Positions 15,504 through 24,350 of a stretch of DNA of 36,532 nucleotides are shown piece after piece (position 1 is the first letter of the stretch; every line of letters starts with the position of its first letter). The notes under the pieces were generated by a model that saw only the letters and a list, made by a program, of their open reading frames with translations, was not told where the DNA came from and did not search any database. The translations under genes were made by a program, and so were the position numbers. Location of the stretch: assembly GCA_947629245.1 (NCBI GenBank), contig CANRDC010000021.1, positions 1-36,532 on the forward strand. The letters are read 5' to 3'. This DNA comes from an uncultured Oscillospiraceae bacterium (GTDB taxonomy: Bacteria > Bacillota > Clostridia > Oscillospirales > Oscillospiraceae).

Positions 15504-18500
15504 TTACTTTGTATACTTGAGGGAATTGCTGGCCGTGTAGCCGCTCAGCATCGTCGTCTTGTCGTTCTTCACGCAACGGACGGTAAACTGGTACGTCACA
15601 CCGCTCTTCAGCTTGGACGCCGCCCTGGTGTAGCTGGTGGCCGTGGTCGTCCCGATCTTGTGCCAGGACCCGCCGTTCTCTCTGTAGTACACCATATACC
15701 GAGGCGCGCCGTTCACCTTGTTCCAGCTCACCTTGATACCGCCGTTGGATGCCTTGACGATGGTCGCCTCGGGCGCAGCCAGATATCCCAGACTGTTGCT
15801 GGCCTTATAGGAGCTCAGCATCGTCTTCTTATCGTTTTCCACGCAGCGGACCGTGAACTGGTACGTCACGCCGTCTTTCAGGTCCTTCGCCTTCCGAGTG
15901 TAGCTCGTCGCCGTGGTCGTCCCGATCTTGTGCCAGGACCCGCCGTTCTCTCTGTAGTACACCATATACCGGGGCGCGCCGCTCACCTTGTTCCAGGTCA
16001 CCTTGATACCGCTGGCGGCAATGGCGATCTTCACCGTGGGCGTCGCCAGCTTCTTGGCCTCGGTGGCAGAGTTGGAGACGACCTTGGTCTGCTTCTCGGA
16101 AGCGGGCACGGGTTTCTCCGTGGATTCCGGTACGGGCTTCACCGCGGGCTTCGCGGTGGCCACGGGCTTCACGGTGGCCGCGGGCTTCGCCGTCGCCGCA
16201 GGCTTCACGGTCACAACGGGCTTCGTAGCCGTCGCAGACTTTGCAGCCGTCGCGGGCTTCGCCGTCGCGGTGGGCTTCACCACCAGTTTGGCGGTAGTCC
16301 GGGTCTGCTTGGCGCCGCAGAGGCTGCAGGTCCGCTCCTCCGTGCCGCCGGTGAACTCCGTGGCCTTCTTGGTCTCCTTCCAGGAGCCCCAGGAGTGAGG
16401 CAGACCGGCGTTCTTGGCCTTCTTCATCTCGACCTTCTGGGCGCTGCAACCGTTGGTGGTGCACTTATAAGTATAGTTGGAGTGGCCGCAGTCAACGGGC
16501 ATCGTGCTGACGAGCTTGTAGCTATGCAGCCTGCTGTTCAGTTCTTTTCTCAGCTCGGCCTTCTTCGTGCCGCATCCATAGACGCACTCGAAGGTATACA
16601 TGGAGTGCTGGCAGTCGACAGGGGTCCGGCTGACAAAGGCATAGGAATGCTCGTTAGTGGCCGGTTCCTTGCGGTTCTGATACTTGCCGCAGACGCCGCA
16701 CCGCTCATAGATGGTATTTTCCTTGCAGCTGGAAGCGACTCTGTCGTATTCCTTCCATACGTGCAGGCTGGGGTTGCTGGCGGGGACCAGGCTGACTTCC
16801 TGGACGCCGCAGCCGTCACGCTGGCAGACCTTGGTGACCTCGTTCTTGTTGCAGGTGGAGGGAACGTTGCTGGTCTCTTTGAAATCGTGGCCCAGCGCGG
16901 GGATAGTACCCTTGCCGCCCTCAGCCTCGCAGACGCTGCAGAAGTACTGATACTCGCCCTTCTCGGTGCAGGTGGGCTCCTCAATGACCCTCCTGTCAGA
17001 AAAGACGTGATTCTTCGTCACATGAGTCTCATAATAGGCGCCGCAGTCGGTGCATGTATATTTGGTATCGGTCGTATCTTTGCAGGATTCCGCCTTCTTG
17101 GTGACCTCACCCTTGTTGAAGTTATGGGTGAACTGAGCGGTGGAGGCGATGCCCGTGTTATTGATAACGCTGCCGTCCTCGTTGACTGCCTTGACATTGA
17201 CCGTGACAACGGCGGACCTGGCGCTGACGTCCGGACCGAGATCTCCGCCTTTGCCGATGTATTCAACGACCAGGTCCTTGCCCTGCGCCGTCAGTTTGAT
17301 CTTGTCGCCCAGCGTCGCAGTCGCGGTTTCCGAACCGGCGTCGAGCTTTACCTCGATGGTCTGCTTCCCATCGCTGACAGTCCAGATCAGGGACTGGTAG
17401 GTAGCGCGGGCAGGGCTCATGGAGACGATGCTGACCCGGATGCTGTTGCCCTGCTTGGCGTGAGTGGACCAGGTCATGGTGCCGGAGTTGTGGCTGCCGG
17501 TAACGCCCTCCTGGCGCAGGCCCGTCACAGGACCGGCCTCGGGGTCGGTACGGTCAAAGTCCTTGCTGGTGGAACCGTCCTTCTCCCACACGGCATAGAT
17601 GCTGTCGCCGTCATGGATCACATGGCCTACCTCAACGTTGGGAGCCTCAGCCGTCGCGCTGGTAGCCCAACCCTTGAAGATGTAGCCGTTGAAGCTCTTT
17701 CCGGCCCAGTAAGCTGTCAGATTTTCCTGTGTGGTGAAGCCAAGATTGTCCTCGCCATTCCAGTTCAAGTAGCGGACCAGCAGATCTTCGGCGGTGAGCG
17801 CATAGCCGCCCTTCTCCGCGTCATAGTTGCGGGAGGAGGTCAGGCAATGGCCCCACTGGCCGTTGACACCGTTGTAGTCATAGTAGTAGGTGACCACCTG
17901 GACCTTGGTCTCGCTCTTACCCTGATAGCCAGCGTACAGAACGGTGCCGGGTTCGACAGGATCGCCAGCGTTGACCTTCTGACCGGCGGGCTCGATGGAC
18001 CAGGTCTTGTAGCCCTCTTTCTGCTCCGTGGTCACTTCGCTCTTCTGGGTGTACCAGCCCTTGAACGCAACGGACTTCTCATCCTCGTCTTTGATGTCGT
18101 AGACAGGCTGCTCCTCAACAGTAGGCATCTTGCCCTCGTCAAGGTCAACGGTCCGGGTGTAGTTCTGATCTTTGCCGGTGAAGTTGCCCGGCTCAGCGTC
18201 CAGGGTAACGACACCGACCCAGTGGGCGTAGAAGGTGGTCGCACCTTTGACATCCATACCTTCCTCACAAGGATCGCCGCCCTCTTTCGCGGTGAACCAT
18301 CCCAGGAAGCGGTAGCCGTCGCGCCGGATACGGTCGTTGAATCCATTGAAGCCCTTGACCAGCTTCCCATCCAGAACGTCTGCCGGGAACTGGGTGACCC
18401 CTTCGATGTTGCCGCCGTTGCAGTCCATCGTGACATAGGTCACTTCCGGTACGGCGGTGGCGCTGGGATCGGCGTCATCGATGTCAATGGCCATGGGAAT

Positions 18501-19010
18501 GTCCATGCCGATGGACATGATCTCGGCTTCGTCCGCTTCGGGCTCATCCTCGGGTTCGGGCTCGGCAGTGGGCTCAGCCTTGGGCTCCTCGGTGGCCGGG
18601 ACCTCGGTGGGCTCAGCCTCGGGTTCCTCAGTGGCCGGGACCTCGGTGGGCTCAGCCTTGGGCTCCTCGGTGACCTCCACCTCGGGTTCGGGCTCAGGCT
18701 CTTCGGTGGGCTCGGCCTCGGGCTCGGAGACAACCTCGGTCTCAGCGATGACCTCAGGTACCTCAGTGACCTCGGTTTCCTCGGTGGCAGGCTCAGCCTC
18801 GCCAGCGGGTCCGGTCTGTTCGGTGGTTCCAGCCTGTTCGGGGGCGTCAAGCATCGCGAGCTCAGGCTCCGACGCTTCCTCGTGGCCGTCTGGCAGATCA
18901 TCCAGAGGCACAGAATGTTCTTCCATCTGGATGGTCTTGGATGCGGCGCAGCCAGTCATCAATGACGCCAACATCAACAGGGCCAGCAGGAAAGAAATCG
19001 TTTTTTTCAT
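15504..19010 (-). CDS. Large modular surface lipoprotein with InlB-like, Cys/His and FN3 repeats
   Basis: A 1168-residue exported lipoprotein with the lipobox MTGC (Cys21). A Glu/Pro/Thr stalk with 13-residue repeats covers residues about 21-175. Three Listeria-Bacteroides (InlB B-type) repeats lie at about 190-485, with cores such as FLGWFTAKEGGDP and FKGWYTQKSEV. A beta-rich region follows to about 630. Seven Cys/His modules lie at about 630-900, with the pattern H-x11-13-C-x8-9-C-x2-4-C; the last lacks its first Cys. An Ala/Thr/Lys/Pro linker then leads to two near-identical FN3 domains from about 985. The start has AAAGGAG at good spacing. The architecture suggests adhesion or cell-envelope interaction; the ligand is unknown. 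Confidence 0.85.
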   Translation of the reverse strand: MKKTISFLLALLMLASLMTGCAASKTIQMEEHSVPLDDLPDGHEEASEPELAMLDAPEQAGTTEQTGPAGEAEPATEETEVTEVPEVIAETEVVSEPEAEPTEEPEPEPEVEVTEEPKAEPTEVPATEEPEAEPTEVPATEEPKAEPTAEPEPEDEPEADEAEIMSIGMDIPMAIDIDDADPSATAVPEVTYVTMDCNGGNIEGVTQFPADVLDGKLVKGFNGFNDRIRRDGYRFLGWFTAKEGGDPCEEGMDVKGATTFYAHWVGVVTLDAEPGNFTGKDQNYTRTVDLDEGKMPTVEEQPVYDIKDEDEKSVAFKGWYTQKSEVTTEQKEGYKTWSIEPAGQKVNAGDPVEPGTVLYAGYQGKSETKVQVVTYYYDYNGVNGQWGHCLTSSRNYDAEKGGYALTAEDLLVRYLNWNGEDNLGFTTQENLTAYWAGKSFNGYIFKGWATSATAEAPNVEVGHVIHDGDSIYAVWEKDGSTSKDFDRTDPEAGPVTGLRQEGVTGSHNSGTMTWSTHAKQGNSIRVSIVSMSPARATYQSLIWTVSDGKQTIEVKLDAGSETATATLGDKIKLTAQGKDLVVEYIGKGGDLGPDVSARSAVVTVNVKAVNEDGSVINNTGIASTAQFTHNFNKGEVTKKAESCKDTTDTKYTCTDCGAYYETHVTKNHVFSDRRVIEEPTCTEKGEYQYFCSVCEAEGGKGTIPALGHDFKETSNVPSTCNKNEVTKVCQRDGCGVQEVSLVPASNPSLHVWKEYDRVASSCKENTIYERCGVCGKYQNRKEPATNEHSYAFVSRTPVDCQHSMYTFECVYGCGTKKAELRKELNSRLHSYKLVSTMPVDCGHSNYTYKCTTNGCSAQKVEMKKAKNAGLPHSWGSWKETKKATEFTGGTEERTCSLCGAKQTRTTAKLVVKPTATAKPATAAKSATATKPVVTVKPAATAKPAATVKPVATAKPAVKPVPESTEKPVPASEKQTKVVSNSATEAKKLATPTVKIAIAASGIKVTWNKVSGAPRYMVYYRENGGSWHKIGTTTATSYTRKAKDLKDGVTYQFTVRCVENDKKTMLSSYKASNSLGYLAAPEATIVKASNGGIKVSWNKVNGAPRYMVYYRENGGSWHKIGTTTATSYTRAASKLKSGVTYQFTVRCVKNDKTTMLSGYTASNSLKYTK
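15524..16020 (-). repeat. Tandem duplication of an FN3-encoding unit, 270-nt period
   Basis: Two copies encode near-identical FN3 domains. A 61-nt block is identical at 15641-15701 and 15911-15971, while flanking parts have diverged. The period of 270 nt equals 90 codons. This indicates recent duplication or gene conversion within the lipoprotein gene. Confidence 0.9.
18568..18684 (-). repeat. 39-nt tandem repeat in the lipoprotein stalk
   Basis: Copies start at 18568, 18607 and 18646, the third being partial. They encode the 13-residue unit EEPKAEPTEVPAT of the Glu/Pro stalk. The period is the same as that of the unrelated acidic repeat at 3342-3458. Confidence 0.88.
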
Positions 19011-19329
19011 CTTAGGGTCTCCTTTCTTCTTGAGGCTCCAATTCGTTTTTGCGGAGTTCGGACCGGCTCGTTCCGGCGGTCTCCGCGGATACAAAAAGCG
19101 GTACAGGCTCCATATTGTTCCCCTGCGCCGCGTGAAGGCCACTACTTGTCGGTAAGTGTTACCCCCCCGCGACCTTCCTGCGCTGATCCGGAATACGCGA
19201 CAGGAGGAGCTGTTTTGCTTTTCACTATATTAAGACGGCGTTCCCGGAAAAACAGCTCAAATTTTTACAAAAATTTTTCGCCCGGACAGCGCGGCCCCTT
19301 GCCGCGCTCTGTTGCCGTTATTTTCTTAA

Positions 19330-19358
19330 ATTATATAGTATTGTCGCTCGCTCCGCAA
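19330..19358 (-). promoter_or_regulatory. Promoter candidate for the large lipoprotein gene
   Basis: On the minus strand, TTGCGG (19353-19358) and a perfect TATAAT (19330-19335) are 17 nt apart. It would give a leader of about 310 nt before the lipoprotein start. A nearer TATAGT at about 19230 lacks a good -35. The leader itself shows no gene. Confidence 0.55.
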
Positions 19359-19371
19359 GTCTTTTTGTTAT

Positions 19372-19407
19372 AAAAAAACGCCCTGGCCGCTGCCAAATAC
19401 TGCCAAG
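19372..19407 (-). terminator. Terminator after the uridine-kinase-like gene
   Basis: On the minus strand, CTTGGC pairs with GCCAGG (with a nested TGGC/GCCA), followed by GCG and seven Ts (19372-19378). It lies about 180 nt after the stop codon and just upstream of the lipoprotein promoter. Confidence 0.6.
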
Positions 19408-19447
19408 CTCCACGCGCGGAGCGCCGCTCACGGTCCGGAGCGGCAGA

Positions 19448-19486
19448 CAGCCTCCGCCGGAGGATATGCACATCCGGCAGAGGCTG
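19448..19486 (-). other. Long stable hairpin in the 3' UTR of the uridine-kinase-like gene
   Basis: CAGCCTC pairs with GAGGCTG, and the stem continues through a T-G pair and GCCGGA/TCCGGC to about 14 bp. No T run follows. It may protect the 3' end or act with the terminator at 19372-19407. The surrounding 19408-19587 holds no gene. Confidence 0.55.
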
Positions 19487-19587
19487 CGTATTCAACATTA
19501 TTCGAGAATATCTATTTTTATTCCGCTATATTCACGTCATATCCGATATCAATATGACACACATTTCGTGGTATTCACAAAAATCCA

Positions 19588-20523
19588 TCAGTATTCGTAT
19601 ATCCCGCCGCCGGTGAATTCCCGGAGCATGGCGTCTCGGGGCAGGTATTTCAGGTCCAGCGGAACGAAATTCCGGAACGCCGGACCCACCTGGCGGATCT
19701 CCTGATAGGGGATGTCCTCCGGCACACGGGCAAACAGGGGCTCGGCGATGGGGCGCATGACGCAGGGCTCGTAGCCGAAGGCGGTGTCCAGCTGCACGTC
19801 CGCCTTGTTTTTGTACGGCGAGATGTTGCGGATCTCCCCATGGCGGACGTTCTCCCACATGCGCATGGTATCCGTCGGGTCGCAGCCCCGGAACTGGCTG
19901 TCCCGGACCACACGGCGGGTCAGCCGCAGCCAGGTGCCCTTGAAGGCGTACTCGCCCGCCGCGTCCACCACGTTGGACCGGGCGCTGACATACAGCTTGA
20001 AGGCCTCGGGATGGGCGTCCGTGATGGAGGTGTTGAGCGCGTGGATGCCCTCGAAAATGGCCACTTCGTTCTTTTCCAGCTTCAGGCTCATGCTGAACTT
20101 GATGGAGCGCATCTGCCGGGCAAACTCATACCGGGGCACATAGATGCGCTCTCCCCGGCCAAGGAGGGAGAAGTGCTCGTTGAGAAGGTCCATGTCCAGG
20201 CACAGGGGGCTCTCCAGGTCCGGCTCCCCTTCCGGCGTCCGGGGCACGGTCTCCGGGCGCACGGTCTTGAAATAGTTGTCCATGGAGACGCTGTGGCTGC
20301 GGATGCCCCGGCAGCCGAGCTCGTCCCGGAGCTTCATGGCCGTGGTGGTCTTGCCGCTGCCGGACGGGCCCGACAGCAGCACGATGGGGCTGTTGGCCAT
20401 ATTGGCGATGATCTTCTCCGCCGTCTTGGCGATGCGCTCGTTATAAAGCCGGTCGCAGGACCTGACGAAGCCCTCCGGGTCGTCGGTCACGGCGCGGTTG
20501 ATGTCCTCCAGGTCAAATGCCAT
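19588..20523 (-). CDS. Uridine kinase/phosphoribulokinase-family nucleoside kinase
   Basis: A 311-residue cytosolic P-loop kinase of the PRK/URK family. The P-loop is GPSGSGKT (52-59), and the SMDNYF motif that follows is typical of uridine kinases. Family members phosphorylate uridine or cytidine in nucleotide salvage; the substrate here is inferred. The C-terminal about 100 residues extend beyond the minimal Udk fold, as in Firmicutes paralogues. The ATG lies inside the end of hemZ (11-nt overlap), using the GGATGATGGAAG stretch as ribosome binding site. The two genes are therefore translationally coupled. Confidence 0.87.
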   Translation of the reverse strand: MAFDLEDINRAVTDDPEGFVRSCDRLYNERIAKTAEKIIANMANSPIVLLSGPSGSGKTTTAMKLRDELGCRGIRSHSVSMDNYFKTVRPETVPRTPEGEPDLESPLCLDMDLLNEHFSLLGRGERIYVPRYEFARQMRSIKFSMSLKLEKNEVAIFEGIHALNTSITDAHPEAFKLYVSARSNVVDAAGEYAFKGTWLRLTRRVVRDSQFRGCDPTDTMRMWENVRHGEIRNISPYKNKADVQLDTAFGYEPCVMRPIAEPLFARVPEDIPYQEIRQVGPAFRNFVPLDLKYLPRDAMLREFTGGGIYEY

Positions 20524-21916
20524 CTTCCATCATCCTTTCTATGTATTCCTTGGGGTATTTGGGGTTCATGCGCCGGGTCACGGACCCGTCCGGGCCGGTG
20601 CGCTTGGTGGAGGCCCCCGCCCCCATGGCGATCACCGGGCACAGCTCCTCCATCATGAGCAGATTGTAAAGGCTGCCCGTACCGGGCTTTGCCCAGCCCA
20701 CGTTCTCAAAGCCGCCGGACATGTACTTCTGCCGGTAGAGGTAGTATGGCTCATATCCCGCCGCCCTAAGCGCCTCGCCGGCAAAGTCCACCATCTCACC
20801 CACGGCGGTCCCGTCCGGCAGGTCCGCCCGGCACTGGGCCAGATAGGAGCCGTTTTTGATGGCCAGGGTGTGCACGGTCACGTTCTCCGGCCCCAGGGCC
20901 AGCACCCGCTCCACCGTCCGGCGGAAGCCCTCCGGCGCGTCCTTGGGAAGCCCCGCGATCAGGTCCATGTTGACCTGGAAGCCGCCCGCGTCCCGCACCA
21001 GTGCCAGCGCGTCCAGCACGTCCTTCGCCGTATGCCGCCGACCGATGGCCTCCAGCACCTGGTCGGACATGGTCTGGGGATTTACCGACACCCGGTCCAC
21101 GCCGTGGGCGCGCAGGACTTGCAGCTTCTCTCTGGTGATGGTGTCGGGCCGTCCCGCCTCCACGGTGTACTCCCGCAGGGCGGTCAGATCGAAGCACTCC
21201 TCCAGAGCCGTGCAGAGCGCGTCCAGCTGTTCCGCCGACAGCGTGGTGGGCGTGCCGCCCCCCAGATACAGGGCCACAGGCCGCTCCCCAGCGTCCCTCA
21301 CCGCTTGGCCGGTGCGGCGTATCTCCCGTAGCAGCGCCGCGAGATAGGGCTCCACCAGCTTCTCGCTGGCGCCCACGGCGCTGGAGATGAACGAGCAGTA
21401 GGCACAGCGGGTGGGACAAAAGGGGATGCCCACGTAAAGGCCGATGTCCCCGGCGCTCAGAGAGGCTTTCGCCGCCAGAGCCGCCCGGGCGGTGGTCTCG
21501 CACAGGGCCGCCCGGTCCGGGTCCACGTCAAAGTCCCGTGCAAAGTCGGCGGCGGACCTGCCCGACCTCAGATACCGGGCCATGAGCTTACCCGGCTTGA
21601 CGCCGGTGAGCGCCCCCCACACGGGTTTTCGCGCCCCCGCGGCCAGCGCCGCCCGGTAAAAGCTCAGCTTCACCGCCTGCTGCTCCATACGGACCCGCTC
21701 CCGGTCGTTTCGCCAATAGCGTATCTCCGCCCGGCCCTCGAAGGTCCCGTCCCCCTGGACCAGGCGGCAGACGGCCTCTCCCCCGTCCAGCGCGATCTCC
21801 GCCCTATCCCCCGCCGGGGCATGGTCCGGGTAGACGGGCCGTCGGTCGGGATACAGGGTCAGGAGCATCTGCTCCGCGGCGTATTTATAGTCGTGTCCGA
21901 TCAGATAAAGGTCCAT
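20513..21916 (-). CDS. hemZ: HemZ-type radical SAM enzyme (coproporphyrinogen dehydrogenase-like)
   Basis: A 467-residue radical SAM protein. The Fe-S cluster motif is FCPTRCAYCSF with Cys167, Cys171 and Cys174. The LYLGGGTPTTLS and VNMDLIAGLP motifs of the HemN/HemZ group follow. The N-terminal about 155 residues match the HemZ extension rather than HemN. Oxygen-independent coproporphyrinogen oxidation is the annotated role, although the activity of HemZ in heme-poor Clostridia is uncertain. The start has AAGAGGA upstream. It is divergent from the COG2509 flavoprotein gene. Confidence 0.9.
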   Translation of the reverse strand: MDLYLIGHDYKYAAEQMLLTLYPDRRPVYPDHAPAGDRAEIALDGGEAVCRLVQGDGTFEGRAEIRYWRNDRERVRMEQQAVKLSFYRAALAAGARKPVWGALTGVKPGKLMARYLRSGRSAADFARDFDVDPDRAALCETTARAALAAKASLSAGDIGLYVGIPFCPTRCAYCSFISSAVGASEKLVEPYLAALLREIRRTGQAVRDAGERPVALYLGGGTPTTLSAEQLDALCTALEECFDLTALREYTVEAGRPDTITREKLQVLRAHGVDRVSVNPQTMSDQVLEAIGRRHTAKDVLDALALVRDAGGFQVNMDLIAGLPKDAPEGFRRTVERVLALGPENVTVHTLAIKNGSYLAQCRADLPDGTAVGEMVDFAGEALRAAGYEPYYLYRQKYMSGGFENVGWAKPGTGSLYNLLMMEELCPVIAMGAGASTKRTGPDGSVTRRMNPKYPKEYIERMMEDGI

Positions 21917-21930
21917 GAGCGCGGGTCCTC

Positions 21931-21960
21931 TTGACAGGGGGAAATCATCTATGATTTAAT
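21931..21960 (+). promoter_or_regulatory. Promoter of the flavoprotein-DUF362 operon
   Basis: On the plus strand, a perfect TTGACA (21931-21936) and TTTAAT (21955-21960) are separated by 18 nt. The predicted start near 21967 leaves a leader of about 50 nt. The minus-strand hemZ promoter must lie in the same 100 bp; a TATACT is visible there without a good -35. Confidence 0.65.
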
Positions 21961-22018
21961 AGTATAGCACAGTTTCTACCATTTCGCATCACTTTTCAGA
22001 AACAGCGGGGAGATTCCA

Positions 22019-23407
22019 GTGAAAACGAACATTGCCATCGTCGGCGCGGGGCCTTCGGGGATTTTTACGGCCATCGAGATGCTCCGCCGTGGCAGCAAAA
22101 AGAAGATCACCATCCTGGAGAAGGGCAGGAGCGTGGAGAAGCGCCACTGTCCCAAGGCGGAGACGGACCGGTGCATGAACTGCAAGCCCTACTGCGCCAT
22201 CACCACGGGCTTTTCCGGGGCCGGAGCCTTTTCCGACGGGAAGCTCAGCCTCTCCTGCGAGGTGGGCGGGGAGCTGCCCCAGCTCATCGGGGAAAAGCTG
22301 GCCCAGGACACCATCGACTATACCGATAAGATCTATCTGGAATTCGGCGCAGACGAGCATGTGGAGGGCCTGGCCGAGACCGAGGAGGTCAAGCGCATCC
22401 GCACCCGCGCCATCCGGGCAGGTCTGAAGCTGGTCAGCTGCCCCATCCGGCACATGGGCACCGAGCGGGCCCAGCGGATCTACACGGACATCGAGCACTG
22501 GCTCTTAGACCAGGGCGTGGAGATATTGTTCGACACCGAGTGCACGGGCCTTCTCATCGAAAATGGCCGCTGCCGGGGCGTACTCTATTCCGACGGCCGC
22601 GCCGAGCATGAGCTGGAGGCCGACGAGACCGTGGTGGCCACGGGCCGCCGGGGGGCGGACTGGCTGGAGGGCATGTGCTCCACCTACGGCATCGACCATG
22701 TGCCCAGCACGGTGGATATCGGCGTGCGGGTGGAGGTCCGCAACGAGGTCATGGAGACGGTGAACCGGGCCTTTTACGAGTCCAAGCTCATCGGCTACCC
22801 ACCTCCCTTCAAGAACAAGGTCCGCACCTTCTGCCAGAATCCGGGGGGCTTCGTGGCCCAGGAGAACTATGACGACGGCCTGGCTGTGGTCAACGGCCAC
22901 TCCTATAAGGAGCTGAAGAGCGAGAACACCAACCTGGCGATTTTGTGCTCCCACAACTTCTCCGTGCCCTTCAATCAGCCCATCGCCTACGCCCAGAAGG
23001 TGGGGGAGCTTACCAACATGCTGGCAAACGGCCAGCTTCTGGTCCAGCGCTTCGGGGATATCCTGGACGGCAAGCGCACCTGGCAGCGGGAGCTGGACCA
23101 GTCCAACGTCCGCCCTACCCTGCCCGACGCCGTGGCCGGGGACATCACCGCCGCCATGCCCTACCGGGCCATGATCAACATCATCAACTTCATCAAGGCC
23201 ATGGACCAGGTGGTCCCCGGCTTCGCCGCCTACGAGACGCTTTTGTACTCCCCGGAGCTGAAATTCTATTCCAACCGCATCCGCATGGACGAGGACTTCA
23301 ACACCAACGTGGCGGGGCTCCACTGTCTGGGGGACAGCTCCGGCTGGACCCGTGGGCTCATGATGAGCTCGGTCATGGGCGTGCTCATGGGCCGGAGGCT
23401 GGCGTGA
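22019..23407 (+). CDS. FAD-dependent dehydrogenase, COG2509 family
   Basis: A 462-residue protein with an N-terminal dinucleotide-binding motif GAGPSG (9-14) and an FAD motif near the C terminus (GLHCLGDSSGWTRG). Near the N terminus Cys44, Cys52, Cys55 and Cys59 form C-x7-C-x2-C-x3-C, followed by GFSGAGAFSDGKL, a family hallmark. The cysteines could hold a redox disulfide or an Fe-S cluster; that is inference. Translation starts at GTG (22019-22021) with GGGGAG 6 nt upstream. It is followed at 48 nt by a DUF362 gene, probably in one transcript. The substrate is unknown. Confidence 0.85.
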   Translation: MKTNIAIVGAGPSGIFTAIEMLRRGSKKKITILEKGRSVEKRHCPKAETDRCMNCKPYCAITTGFSGAGAFSDGKLSLSCEVGGELPQLIGEKLAQDTIDYTDKIYLEFGADEHVEGLAETEEVKRIRTRAIRAGLKLVSCPIRHMGTERAQRIYTDIEHWLLDQGVEILFDTECTGLLIENGRCRGVLYSDGRAEHELEADETVVATGRRGADWLEGMCSTYGIDHVPSTVDIGVRVEVRNEVMETVNRAFYESKLIGYPPPFKNKVRTFCQNPGGFVAQENYDDGLAVVNGHSYKELKSENTNLAILCSHNFSVPFNQPIAYAQKVGELTNMLANGQLLVQRFGDILDGKRTWQRELDQSNVRPTLPDAVAGDITAAMPYRAMINIINFIKAMDQVVPGFAAYETLLYSPELKFYSNRIRMDEDFNTNVAGLHCLGDSSGWTRGLMMSSVMGVLMGRRLA

Positions 23408-23455
23408 GATCCAAATCGGTTATACTATTTTATCATTAAAACAGGAGGGTTTATC

Positions 23456-24322
23456 ATGGCAAAGTCTGTTGTGTACTTCACAAAGGACCTGACCCCGGAA
23501 GGGGCGTTGAAGCTCTATGACAAGCTGGGCGTGACGCTGCCCGGCAGGGTGGCGGTCAAGCTCCACTCCGGCGAGGTGGGCAACCAGAACTTCCTGCGGC
23601 CGGACTTCTGCAAGCCCATCGTGGAGCGGGTGAACGGCACGGTGGTGGAGTGCAACACCGCCTACGACGGAGCTCGCAACACCACCGACAAGCACTGGAA
23701 GACCATGGAGCTGCACGGCTGGAGCCGGTATTTCACCGTGGACCTGCTGGACGCCGAGGGCCCCGATCTGGAGCTGGCCATCCCCGACGGGAAGAAGATC
23801 AAGAAGAATTTCGTGGGCAAGAACATCCAAAATTACGACTCCGTCCTGGTCCTGAGCCATTTCAAGGGCCATCCCATGGGCGGCTACGGCGGGGCGCTGA
23901 AGCAGCTTTCCATCGGCTTCGCCTCCTCCTACGGCAAGCAGTATATCCACGGCGTGGGCGACATGGACGCCTTCTGGACCAGCGACCACGACAGCTTCCT
24001 GGAGGCCATGGCCGACGCCGCCTCCAGCGTGGTGAAGCTGTTCGAGGGCAAGATCGCCTATATCAGCGTCATGAAGAACCTGTCCGTGGACTGCGACTGC
24101 TGCGACGTGGCGGAGGACCCCTGCATGGCGGACATCGGCATCCTGGCAAGTCTGGACCCGGTGGCCATCGACCGGGCCTGTCTGGACCTGGTGTACGCCT
24201 CCAAGGACCCCGGCCGGGACCATTTCCTGGAGCGGGTCCAGTCCCGCAACGGCGAGCACACCATCGACGCCGCCGTGGACCTGGGCATCGGCAGCAAGGA
24301 ATACGAGCTGATTGAGCTGTAA
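23456..24322 (+). CDS. DUF362 domain-containing protein
   Basis: A 288-residue cytosolic protein of the PF04015 family, whose function is not established. Family features include VAVKLHSGEVGN near the N terminus, the LSHFKGHPMGGYGGALKQLSIG core, and a Cys cluster CDCC-x6-C (Cys213, 215, 216, 223). In many relatives a ferredoxin domain is attached; it is absent here. AGGAGGG lies 8 nt before the ATG. It follows the COG2509 flavoprotein gene on the same strand, which suggests a shared redox task. A strong hairpin ends the transcript. Confidence 0.88.
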   Translation: MAKSVVYFTKDLTPEGALKLYDKLGVTLPGRVAVKLHSGEVGNQNFLRPDFCKPIVERVNGTVVECNTAYDGARNTTDKHWKTMELHGWSRYFTVDLLDAEGPDLELAIPDGKKIKKNFVGKNIQNYDSVLVLSHFKGHPMGGYGGALKQLSIGFASSYGKQYIHGVGDMDAFWTSDHDSFLEAMADAASSVVKLFEGKIAYISVMKNLSVDCDCCDVAEDPCMADIGILASLDPVAIDRACLDLVYASKDPGRDHFLERVQSRNGEHTIDAAVDLGIGSKEYELIEL

Positions 24323-24350
24323 GGCCCGCCGAAAAAACGGTCCGCAAGCA

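Noticed and set aside
15165..18965. A 1266-codon open frame on plus, opposite the large lipoprotein
   Set aside because: It has Gly/Leu-rich low-complexity content that mirrors the Glu/Pro/Thr repeats of the real gene. Domains are recognisable only on the minus strand.
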